A DNA stretch of 64,000 nt from Protonemura montana (Eukaryota > Arthropoda > Insecta > Plecoptera > Nemouridae), in contig OX387604.1 in the NCBI GenBank assembly GCA_947568835.1, forward strand, positions 18,071,076-18,135,075, read 5' to 3'. The notes under the pieces are model-generated. The model saw only the letters and a program-made list of their open reading frames with translations. It had not been told where the DNA came from and ran no database searches. Position numbers and translations under genes: made by a program. This document shows positions 50,941-62,101 of this stretch, piece by piece. Each line of letters opens with the position of its first letter. Within the stretch, counting starts at the first letter, position 1.

Positions 50941-53364
50941 ACGTGGAAAATGTTGGAAAATGTTGGCACATGTTGGCACATGATGGCACATGAAGGTACA
51001 TGAAGGCACATGAAGGTACATGATGGTACATGATGGTACATGATGGCACATGATGGTACATGATGGTACATGAAAGTACATGATGGTACATGAAGGCACA
51101 TGAAGGCACATGAAGGTACATGATGGCACATGATGGTACATGATGGTACATGATGGTACATGATGGTACATGAAAGTACATGATGGCACATGATGGCACA
51201 TGATGGTACATGATGGCACATGAAGGTACATGATGGTACATGATGGTACATGATGGCACATGATGGCACATGAAGGTACATGATGGTACATGATGGTGCA
51301 TGATGGTACATGAAGGCACATGAAGGTACATGATGGCACATGAAGGTACATGATGGTACATGATGGTACATGATGGCACATGAAGGCACATGGCACATGA
51401 CACATGACACATGGCACGTGACACATGACACATGATACATGACACATGACACATGGCACATGACACATGACACATGACACATGGCACATGACACATGGCA
51501 CATGACACATGGCACATGACACATGGCACATGACACATGACACATGACACATGACACATGACACATGACACATGACACATGACACATGACACATGGCACA
51601 TGACACATGGCACATGACACATGACACATGGCACATGATGGCACATGATGGCACATGATGGCACATGATGGTACATGATGGCACATGATGGTACATGATG
51701 GCACATGATGGCACATGATGGCACATGATGGCACATGGCACATGACACATGGCACATGATGGCACATGATGGCACATGGCACATGACACATGGCACATGA
51801 TGGCACATGATGGCACATGATGGCACATGATGGCACATGATGGCACATGATGGCACATGGCACATGACACATGGCACATGATGGCACATGATGGCACATG
51901 ACACATGACACATGACACATGGCACATAGCACATGGCACATGACACATGACACATGACACATGGCACATGGCACATGGCACGTGGCACATGATGCCACAT
52001 GATGGCACATGATGGCACATGGCACATGACACATGGCGGCACATGACACATGACACATGGCACATGGCACATGGCACGTGGCACATGATGGCACATGATG
52101 GCACATGGCACGTGGCACATGACACATGGCACATGGCACATGGCACATGGCACATGACACATGGCACATAGCACATGGCACATGGCACATGACACATGAC
52201 ACATGGCACGTGGCACATGGCACATGGCACATGGCACATGACACATGGCACATGACACATGACACATGACACATGGCACATGACACATGACACATGGCAC
52301 ATGACACATGGCACATGACACATGGCACATGACACATGACACATGGCACATGACACATGGCACATGACACATGACACATGGCACATGGCACATGGCACAT
52401 GGCACATGGCACATGGCACGTGACACGTGGCACGTGGCACATGACACATGGCACATGGCACATGGCACATGGCACATGGCACATGGCACATGGCACATGA
52501 CACATGACACATGGCACATGGCACATGGCACGTGACACATGGCACATGGCACATAGCACATGGCACATGGCACATGACACATGACACATGACACATGACA
52601 CATGACACATGACACATGACACATGGCACATGACACATGACACATGGCACATGACACATGACACATGACACATGGCACATGACACATGGCACATGACACA
52701 TGGCACATGGCACATGGCACATGGCACATGGCACATGGCACATGGCACATGGCACATGGCACATGGCACATGACACATGACACATGACACATGGCACATG
52801 ACACATGACACATGACACATGGCACATGGCACATGGCACATGATACATGGCACATGGCACATGGCACATGGCACATGGCACATGGCACATGGCACATGGC
52901 ACATGACACATGGCACATGGCACATGACACATGACACATGACACATGGCACATGGCACATGGCACATGACACATGGCACATGGCACATGACACATGGCAC
53001 ATGACACATGACACATGGCACATGGCACGTGGCACATGACACATGGCACATGGCACATAGCACATGGCACATGACACATGACACATGGCACATGGCACGT
53101 GGCACATGACACATGGCACATGACACATGACACATGGCACATGGCACATGGCACATGGCACATGGCACATGGCACGTGGCACATGACACATGGCACATAG
53201 CACATGGCACATGGCACATGGCACATGACACATGACACATGGCACATGGCACATGGCACGTGGCACATGACACATGACACATGGCACATGGCACATGGCA
53301 CGTGGCACATGGCACATGGCACGTGGCACATGGCACATGACACATAATGGCACGTTGCGGCACA
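50941..53364. repeat. 2.4-kb compound satellite of 7- and 10-bp CACATG units
   Basis: Two related units make the array. The left part (about 50941-51390) is mainly decamers, TGATGGTACA or TGATGGCACA, with TGAAGG variants. The right part is mainly heptamers, CACATGG and CACATGA, with CACGTGG variants. Decamer blocks reappear inside the heptamer field at about 51631-51900 and 51990-52110. The decamer equals a heptamer with three extra bases (CACATG-ATG-G), so one probably arose from the other. CACATG is an E-box (CANNTG), and CACGTG is the canonical form. On the minus strand the units lack stop codons, so all three minus frames stay open for about 800-900 codons (50736-53468, 50891-53365, 50923-53343) and read MCHVPCA or MCHHVPSC repeats. 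Three simultaneously open frames point to an artefact of composition, and I do not call a gene. Confidence 0.97.
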
Positions 53365-56300
53365 ACTAGTTTGAGACTAGTTCTTACGATCCACAAGCCG
53401 CCCAAACATTCAACGTTGTGGAAAATTAAAAGTTTGTCAAAACATGATACATGCTTGGTTGAGTTCATGCTACTTTCCTGTCGGCTACCAGCACCGCACC
53501 CATCTCTGTAGAAATTTCAATGCAAACACTTCGACCGCCTTTAATGGAGTGTTTGTTTGTCAGCACTAAACTGTGTTCTGGATACGGGAAAACTATGTTA
53601 TTTGTCAGTATAACAATAATGTAGACATGGCACAACCCTGTACAAAGCTAGAACTATCGAACATGCATTTTCACCATGAGAAGTCAAAAGCGGTGGGAAT
53701 GTGGTGGGGGTTGGGTCAGTTTGTATAAAGCAATTACCCTTCGGTCAAGTCTAGCGAGTGTGGGATGTCAGCCCACAATGTTTTTTATGTTTGATTGTAG
53801 GTAGGTATGTATTCTTTCTAGTGCTGTCGGTAAGCGTCAATGAGACCTCATATACCTTTGCACATGTCGGCCGATTTTAGTTGACATTTTGAGAGAACGA
53901 ATTTTATCACCTCCGGCCGCAAATTGCGGACAGGAGGAAAACACGTAAAAACGAACGTGCCTTTCTCCCGAAATTGAGCTCGTTCTTAGGAAGTCGATGA
54001 GGAGATTGAAAAGAAAACAATCTCAGTGCAAAACTAGAATCGTTTGCGAAATTCTCAAGACACCACCAAAGCAACATCATAGCAATATTCACGGTGCGGT
54101 CTTTAGAAAAGCTAGAGCATCTTTGAGGACATAACTTGTAGCAGCGGGGTAGGTAAGGGCTCTCGTAAGGGCACCCTCTAGGCAAGATGATATTCTTCCA
54201 ATTTAAAAAAAAAAAACTTTGTTTTTGTTTCTGCGTTTCGCGACGAGAAATGATGACATCTGATCAAAGCATTATGTTGCAGCACTGTACAAACCCAATG
54301 GTTGAAGCACGTTGAAATAAATTGCCAATCAGCTCAGGTTCCATACAACAAAATGTGGTATTTTAAAAAATGGGTTTTAAGTCAGAAAGTCTAGTTCAAT
54401 CTTTCTGTCTCAATTTTCCCTCTGTTGAGTTTTCCCTCCCTAAAATCCCTACCCCACTATCCCGATGAGTGTATTGAATACACACCAATCTGATTGTCAT
54501 AATCAAACACGCAGTTGCATCCCAGTTACACAAATTCATCTAGACTAACACGTAAATTACATGCTTAGCAGTACAGCTAATAAGTGATTTGAGGTTACAA
54601 AAATGAGTATACACTACCTAAATGACCTGTAATTTAAACCACTTTGGCGGCAAGCAAAGAAGGGTGGGGCAACACCGGTATTCCGGGAGCAACCAGAGAA
54701 GCGAGGGGACCAAGGGGCAAAATGAAAACAATGGAACCATCAGCAATAGTGGAAGCACGCTCTGTCATCCGCTGTTTACCTATCAGCTGATTCAGTTACA
54801 CTCACACCCTTCGTACCTATATTACATTCTATATTGTCAGATCGAAACACGATACGGCACGAGTGTATGCTTGAAAGCCGGAGTGCGTGCGACAATACGC
54901 CCGGAGCATCGCGACCGGACGTACTTGTACGCACTTGTACGCACTTGTACGTTCTATGTGGGGTGCCTCGACCTGCGTTGGCCAAATGTCACCTAACATA
55001 AGGTAGCCACAAGCCAGCCATAAGGCGTAGTCACAGTAAGAAAGCATTTCGAAAAGGGGAAGTTCAACCTATTTTTGGCAAGCTTTGCCAAGGAAAACAT
55101 GTTCGTTCGAGCATAACTTACGCACTGTATTTCTTGGGTGTGTACACCATATATAACCACTTAAAAGGTAACTTACTTCAATTTAGATCTAAGATCACTA
55201 TTATGAGTTTTGGGTAAATCAAAGACTAAGTAAATTAGTGCTGCCATACGCTACTAACTTTTAATTCTAGCTGTATCGAAATTGAAGAAGCCTGCTCTGA
55301 ATATGTGTGTTTTAGATTGAGGAACTTCAAAGCTTGAAAGTTGGTCGCTTGTTATGGGAAACGAAGGAAAACTACTAGAGTGCCGTCGGCCAAAAGTGAC
55401 TGCAAGGTAAAGCTTGAAATCTCTTTTTCATGGTGCTCACGCATTGCGCACTGTCCGCATGAGAAGAGAAAATCGACCATTTTATTTTTATCCTTATGGC
55501 GAACAGTAAAGAAAATCGCAGAAAAATAAAAACGAGTTGCCGGCAAGATCTCTTTTTATCATCGTGCCTACCTGTCAAGACAAGCAATAGAAACTTGATA
55601 GCTATAGCTAATAAGACATTCACCAAATTATTTGGTATGTTTGGTATATAAATTCCTTGGTTCACTTTGATACACAGTTTTAGTTTTGTTTTAAAAATTA
55701 AAATATAGTTCTTGGGAAGGTTAGCGTAGCAAGGATGAATGTGGTATGTGATGTGTCATATGATATGTCAAATAAAAATGTAAAGTTTAATGAGAGATAT
55801 TCAGAGAACGCAAGAAAAAAACAGAGCTCCGTAATTGCACAGGCAAAAACATTAATGACGGCAGCACCCTGAAAAAAAGCATGTTTTAACGGTCGTTTGG
55901 ACGGTAGAAAAAACCAACAGATTTGAATTCCAGATAAAAAAGATTTGTGCCATTTTCAACGGTTCTTTTAGCTTCCCAAATGGTTGGAAAGTTATGAAAT
56001 AATAATGAAATCCTGTTTTGACTTGTGGAAGGAACAAAATTGATCATTTTGAGGTTTGAAAAAAAAAATACTCTTAAATGCGTGGCAAATTCAAATTGAA
56101 ACTGTTGTGTCGGATAATGGTAAAATAAGGTTTTTATTTTTGGTGCCAATATTTAAAGGTTATCGGTAAAGGCAGATAAAAAATGACTGCAAGAGCGAAT
56201 AATAGAAGCGACAGGAAGAAAACGGGAGAGAGCAGGAGATGTTTATCGTTCCGAGTTCAGTGTTCCGTGTTCCGCGTTCCATGTTCCAGGCACCATGTTC

Positions 56301-57599
56301 CGTCCATACTATATATTCTTTCCTCTTTCTATCAAAATTGAATTTAGACCCCCGAAAACTGAAAAGCAAGTGCTCTTTCTCTGAAACCCGTGAACTTACT
56401 GTCACCCAGACCATACCGTAAATAAGATTCACGAAACTTTGTCGAGCGAAAATATTTTCCACAATAAGTAATTGTCAAAAAAGTTTATACACATGCGCAA
56501 AATAAAAATGGAAAATTCAAACAAATACATTTTTGCTCAGCGGATTTTGGTCTTGATAAAGCTTGTGAAAAGAAATGTAAATACACAAATAGGCAAAGGG
56601 AAAACGTTTTCGAATAGCATTTTGAAAATGTGTTGCGATTGAGATGTATTTGAAAGGTTTTAACGAGATGATAAATCAAGCGCTCGGTGCATGTTCCTGT
56701 GTTGTGAGTAAATGTTCGAATCACGCGTTTTGCCTAAACTTTTGTCATAAGAACACAGCTGAGAAATCTAATTTTAACATCTCTCTACGCCGATGATCGA
56801 TATCCAGCGATGCCCCCCTCGTTCTAATCAATAACCTGCCATTCACCGTGCTTCGGCAAGCATTCATTTATCAAATGAATGCACGTGGCTAAATTCTCAG
56901 CATGGAATGTACTTAAAATAACTCTGCCAGCGACATCGATGGATATGCGAGATTAAAAAATGAATATATTTTCCAGTCAAGTTTATTGTATGCAATGTGA
57001 TAATTCACTTTCAGCACATTTTTTTATCAAAAGTTTTATTTTGAGTGTGTGAATGCATGCTTATTCTGATGTCTGATGTGACTTATTGTTCAATAAGTTA
57101 TGATTGTCAATCAATTCGAACCAATGCCTAGGATTTAATGTTTTTATGTTTATTTATTAAATCCCACGTACATGCAATATGTAGCTGCCTATTTGTACTA
57201 AAAAAAAAAACATAATCGATGTTGATTAAACAAGTCTTTGGAAATTGTCTTAAAAAATAAAGAAAACGGTACAACAGATAAAAGCCACAATGTCACCGCC
57301 TTTAGGAACCACATAAGCTAAAACTGGACAATGTCCACACTTCATAAAATGTAAATAATTTTTATAGTGGTAGTCTAGTTTAGCCCATGAGAAAGCTACC
57401 AAAGCTCTTTGGCTCCCGCTATTTTTTCTATAAGTGATAGTGGAAACAAAATTAAATATTTTGTTCAAGGTATCGTTTCTCACCAGCTAGGCTGTAATGC
57501 CTACACGTGGAAAGCAGGCGCTTCCATGAATACATGGAAATGAGTTTTCCAGGTGTGTGAAACTCTCGATTAAATGGGGACGAGATATGCGTGCACTTG
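53365..57599. other. AT-rich non-coding DNA with short repeats
   Basis: No gene is recognised. A 10-bp repeat (GTACGCACTT, three copies) is at 54921-54950. A field of GTTCC-containing heptamers lies at about 56250-56308. Frames at 54622-54996 (plus, 124 codons), 53907-54185 (minus) and 56160-56462 (minus) show no domain. Confidence 0.55.
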
Positions 57600-57832
57600 G
57601 ATTGATCAACATTTATCAAAAGTCAAGATTATTGTCTTGGGTCCATCTCAGTACCTGGTCGCGAGTGTATAGATTTTTGGCAATGTCTGCAGTTATTGGC
57701 AACGGTGAACGTACTGTTGTGATAAAATAATTTTTGACTTAATATGAATCCTTGGGGTAGACTATATCTCTGTTTTATCAGTCTGCTAACTTTATTCCAG
57801 ATTTTGATGATAGATTTTTGACTCGCCAAAAT
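57600..57832 (-). pseudogene. LINE reverse transcriptase fragment, palm region
   Basis: On the minus strand the frame at 57629-57829 reads ASQKSIIKIWNKVSRLI and then YSLPQGFILSQKLF. Non-LTR reverse transcriptases have a motif-2 to B region of the form Q-x-V-x-I-x-N-x-x-S, then Y-G-V-P-Q-G-S-I-L-G-P-x-L-F, and this segment follows that layout. In a neighbouring minus frame, at about 57619-57683, NLYTRDQVLRWTQDNNLDF resembles the segment before motif D (a leucine-rich helix, then W, then N-x-L). The catalytic F/Y-A-D-D block is missing and a frameshift separates the two parts, so this is a dead fragment. It lies downstream (on the minus strand) of the thumb fragment at 58380-58803, the reverse of the order in an intact element, so the two are separate or rearranged copies. 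Confidence 0.55.
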
Positions 57833-58379
57833 CTAACGACTCATTTTAATAATGTTCCGCCTTTTTTATGTAATTAAGACATTACATTTATACGAATTCT
57901 GGACGATGCCAAAAACCTAAGAGAAATCAATTAGTAATGTTGGAACGTGTACATATATTTTTTTTAAAGTCCATTTACATGATCTGATAACAGTGCCAGA
58001 AAGTGGGTTATCCCTATTCCGCAAGAAATTCAAATCAGCGATGTAACATGCATTTTCCAGAACCGAGAGATTATAGAGATTACTGATAATTCGAATGCGA
58101 TGGGTCGTGTTTTTTTAAGTCTCTATAGGTTTTACAATGCCTATTTTTATTTTAGCCCGTATCTGACAAATATACAATACGTGTTAATGAAGCGACCAAT
58201 TGGTTAAATAAATACACATTAATGCATGCAATTTTTCATTTTATTCCACCGGATGAGCTCCGAAGGGTGCATTATAAAACTATTATTATTCTTCTTTTTA
58301 TTATTATTATCTTCAATCGAACATAGAAATATGTTATGAGAAGTATGGCGACAAAAAATGACACAAGCACGTCAACAAA
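57833..58379. other. Spacer between LINE fragments
   Basis: AT-rich DNA with ATTATTATT-like words at about 58282-58312. I could not recognise further reverse transcriptase motifs in it. Confidence 0.4.
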
Positions 58380-58803
58380 TAATCTACCAGCATAAACAGG
58401 TCCTTCTTTTTAAATAATACCTACATTTGGTTTATCAAGCCCATGTTGTAATTTCTATCTGGTAGCATAAGAATTTGCTTTAGACTTTATCAAGCTCTCG
58501 TTATTAAAAAAAAACATAACAACGTTAAAAATATTCAAGCTAGTGAGAGTCAGTACTTTAAAATGTTTAAAAAAGGTCTCCATGAATATTTCACCCAGAT
58601 CTCTGCACAAGGGTCAATACTGACTTTTGCCACCAATCTTAGAGCTCGTTTTTGTAGGGTGAACAACCTTTTTGCTTTGGAAGAACCCCCCCATAGTATA
58701 ATTCCGTATGATAATCTGGCTTCAATGTTGGCAAAGTAAACTAATCGAACAGTTTCGATACACACTTCATTAATATGGCTTCCCCAGTTTAAATACATAA
58801 ATA
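58380..58803 (-). pseudogene. LINE ORF2 fragment, reverse transcriptase thumb and C-terminal part
   Basis: The minus frame at 58550-58798 reads LNWGSHINEVCIETVRLVY, then ARLSYGIILWGGSSKAKRLF, then LQKRALRLVAKV. CR1, Jockey and L2 type LINEs carry this region after the palm: L-x-W-x-x-H-I, then S-Y-G-I-x-x-W-G-x-S, then L-Q-K-R-A-x-R. After a frameshift at about 58575, ETFFKHFKVLTLTSLNIFN continues and matches the next conserved part (F-K-x-L-x-I-L-T-L-x-S-L-Y-I-F-E), then VVMFFFNNESLIKS. Further on, in a third frame, GPVYAGRLFVDVL resembles the usual Y-A-G-x-x-F-x-N-x-L-P near the end. The segment has stops and frameshifts and no other domains, so it is an inactive, 5'-truncated remnant. Clade assignment beyond CR1/Jockey/L2-like is not possible by eye. 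Confidence 0.8.
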
Positions 58804-59408
58804 CGTGTAATACAATACAGTAATAAATAAATGTAGTCGCTGGATATTTAAAAAAAAAGACAAGATGCCGTACGTGGAAAGACAGGAAAATAGTTTATCG
58901 TAATTGTGTGACCGAATATTTAGAAGATCCTCTATAGGGTTCGATACTAGCAAAGCTTTCATTTGATGTTTTCGGCTTTCTCGTAGAATCAGTCAAAGAC
59001 AGCAAGCAGCAATCATATTGTTACATGTAACAGCCGTTCTGGGCAACTACTTCACCCTACTCTACCCTGACATAGAACATACTCGGAACATATCGGAGCA
59101 TCACATAGCACCACCATCTCAGAGCATCTCAGACATCAGCGCCAACGCGCGACGTGTCACTATCGGAGCAATTTTCACAAGCATCAAAGTGCCGCCATTG
59201 CTTTCGCTACAGCAATGTCATCCTTCTCCAATCTTCCGTCTTAATCCTTCCCCCGACGCTTGAAAGACAAACTGAATGTGAGGCGTCGCCGAGCCAAGTG
59301 GAAATGTGGAGATGCGGCGAAGCGTCGCAGGGTCGTGACGAAGTAACCCTTTCGACGCAACAGACAACGCCTAACGCCGTGGCCGTGAGCAACGTCTTTC
59401 GGTGTCAG
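58804..59408. other. Non-coding DNA with a GC-richer stretch
   Basis: No gene is recognised. The part at about 59100-59400 is richer in GC (GACGCAACAGACAACGCC, CGTCGCCGAGCC and similar), and four short frames overlap there on both strands with no domain. Confidence 0.5.
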
Positions 59409-59425
59409 CCCCCCCCCCCCCCCCC
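59409..59425. repeat. C homopolymer, 17 bases
   Basis: Seventeen consecutive C. It produces a proline run in the plus frame at 59154-59612 and a glycine run in the minus frame at 59241-59444; neither is called. Confidence 0.95.
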
Positions 59426-59823
59426 ATCCTTTCTGCTCCACCACTCTTTCAAATTTGGATTTTTGTTTGCGGAATCACGGGTCAGCATTGGACTTTTAGA
59501 TGTCATTTTGAATCGATTTTTAATTGATTGCAACAATTGCCGAAACCTATTGATGGTTTACACTTGGAATGTGGTTCGGGGGTGTCTTAGGTGCCCATCA
59601 GACAAGTGTTAACTGGACCATAGCCTACGGGATCAAAAATTGGAAATAAAACTCACGAAACGGTGCGTTTTCGTTAAGCGATAAGCTTATTTCGAAGTGG
59701 AGGGTTGAGTCAGAGACACCGAACTACAAATGATTAAGGAAACGAACAATTAACAGCGAAATCCCGTAGTAGGCAAAAAGATATCTATGGGGTACCGATT
59801 TAAATCTGGTTACACGACTCATG
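59426..59823. other. Unique non-coding DNA
   Basis: No gene, RNA or repeat is recognised in this stretch. Confidence 0.5.
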
Positions 59824-60003
59824 ATTCCATAATTCCACGGTTGGACGGTTCTACGGTTCCAAGATACGACGATTCCAGGATTCCAGGTTTCCACGTTTCC
59901 ACGTTTCCACGTTTCCACGACTCCACGACTCCACGACTACACGATACGACGATTACACGATTCCGCAATATTTACGATTCCGCGTTGTCCACGATTCCAC
60001 AAT
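59824..60003. repeat. Degenerate 9-bp repeat field
   Basis: The stretch is built from variable units close to TTCCACGAT and TTCCACGTT, with ACTCCACGACT and ACACGATACGACGATT variants. The clearest part is the run of TTCCACG units at 59886-59940. Nine-base units keep frames open, giving read-through frames on both strands (59787-60401 plus with FHDSTTPRLHDTT; 59724-59918 minus with WKRGNVETWN). I treat these as repeat translations. Confidence 0.85.
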
Positions 60004-61378
60004 ATGATAGCGATAGAATAGAAGAGATACCTTCTACAGAGATCATGCACATAGATCTCCCTCGCCTTGACTTTGCATGGACTTTGCATGGACATCAGAT
60101 GAACATTAAACACTCAATTGAGCAACCACAGCGTACAGTTGCTAAGAAGCAACTTCCGTGGGATATCATTTTAATATTCTCTTCCCTATTTTATTCGTTA
60201 AAAAAAATAACAACGGCCCGTTTCTTCTCAAGTTATTTTACAAATGTTTGGAAAAAAATCCCACGCAGATTAAACGGTCATCTCGATATCTCATACACCC
60301 ACGCACACCCTAAAAGCACAAACAAACAGACAAACAGACAAACAAACAAACAGGGTGAATACCAGCTGTCAGCACGCAGCAGAGCGTTTTTATCCCAATA
60401 AATTGCTTATGAAGGTAGCTTAGAAGGATGAGAGTTATGATACAAATCACAGCCTTACAAAATGAGCTGGGAATTGCGTCAAGATATCGAATGAGTTCTC
60501 GCGTGTTATCTTTAGCACGGCCCAACGAAACCCTTTGAAAAACCATGGGAAATGACACGCTATCGAGCGGTTCGACAACTTTTACACAATCAAATTTTAT
60601 CAATTATGTTTTCCTCAAACTAAAACTTTTGCATTCACCAATCAACATTGCAATCAAAGTCAAAGAAAATCCAAGGTTACGTTCGAGGTGACTCTGATTA
60701 CACTAAGCATCAATCCAAAATATCATGAACTCGACCTAGTAAATGAATGATGAAAATGACAAGCCAATTGCACGCAGCGTGTGGGCATGGGTATACCATC
60801 CCGAATTGGAGGGTTCTGCGGTATTTCTATTTCACACACTAGCGATTACTCGCAAATCGTATTGCCATGGGTGCTCGTCAGAAGCACCCAATTGTAAGCA
60901 ATCATATCGAAGCGTGGAAGGCAAGTCGTCATAAGTTCAATTTAACTAGAGAGAGGGATAGCATCAGCGAATGAAGAAAATGACTTAATCTTGCCAACGT
61001 CTGCTTTATATTACATTTTACCATCTATAACGACTAAAATTGCGTCAAACAGCAATCTTAGTTAAGTATGGCATATTAATTTCTCCCTAACTACAGACAT
61101 AGAACGAATATCGTAGCATGGCATCTATGAGCAGTCTTTTATATATTGGATCATTAAGAAAGTCATGTAAATGACCATTTTAATGCTCGCGCGGAAATTG
61201 TCTCCGTGGGTCTGCATTTTAAGTACGTCTACTGCAAATAAAATTCTAGGTTCACTTCAAGAAGATAGGTGAATGAAAGGGGAATATGAAATGCACGAGA
61301 ACATTTCTGAATAATCCTACTTTAACATCAATGTAACATTGTTTATAAATATTAAAATTAATAGAACACAATATACTT
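60004..61378. other. AT-rich non-coding DNA
   Basis: No gene is recognised. A CAAA/CAGA tetranucleotide run is at about 60318-60353. The rest appears unique. Confidence 0.55.
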
Positions 61379-62101
61379 AAAAGTAAATTCACGAAGAAAT
61401 TATTTTGCAAACTTTTTAACTAAGATTTTAATTAGTGAAAATATATTGAGAGAAAAGATCGTTGTAATTAAATTATTACAGGTAAACAAAAGCTTTAAAA
61501 GATCTAATTACAGTGAATGGCATCTCAAATTTGTGTAAGATGTCTCAACCAACGGCAAGATGAGAATTCTGTATCGCTTCTTTAAATCTAAGATGGTCAT
61601 ACAGAGCCATCAAATAGATTTTTGAAGAAATAAAATTGCACTGAAGGTTTTTAGCATACTTATGAATAGTTTTCATTGCTCTTAAAGAAATAATCCAATT
61701 TAAATCTGTAAAAATTAGTATTTTCGGCAACCAGCCACCGGCAAAAGTAAATTCACGAAGAAATTATTTTGCAAACTTTTTAACGAAGATTTTAATTAGT
61801 GAAAATATATTGAGAGAAAAGATCGTTGTAATTAAATTATTACAGGTAAACAAAAGCTTTAAAAGATCTAATTACAGTGAATGGCATCTCAAATTTGTGT
61901 AAGATGTCTCAACCAACGGCAAGATGAGAATTCTGTATCGCTTCTTTAAATCTAAGATGGTCATACAGAGCCATCAAATAGATTTTTGAAGAAATAAAAT
62001 TGCACTGAAGGTTTTTAGCATACTTATGAATAGTTTTCATTGCTCTTAAAGAAATAATCCAATTTAAATCTGTAAAAATTAGTATTTTCGGCAACCAGCC
62101 A
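61379..62101. repeat. Tandem duplication, 364-bp period, two near-identical copies
   Basis: Copy 1 is 61379-61737 and copy 2 is 61743-62101, with a 5-base CCGGC joint. Over 359 bases I find one difference (T at 61421, G at 61785). Each copy carries the same minus-strand frame of about 60 codons (with ILIFTDLNWIISLRAMKTIH and YLMALYDHLRFKEAI), extended to 86 codons in copy 2 by flanking sequence. I recognise no family in it. The near identity implies a very recent duplication or an assembly error at a read-length-sized repeat. Confidence 0.97.

Noticed and set aside
50736-53468. 910-codon Cys/His-rich protein on the minus strand
   Set aside because: All three minus frames are open over the same repeat and encode the same heptapeptide, as expected from a stop-free 7-bp unit.
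57250-57483. Continuation of the LINE palm fragment
   Set aside because: The minus frame here shows no conserved LINE motif, so I did not extend the call.
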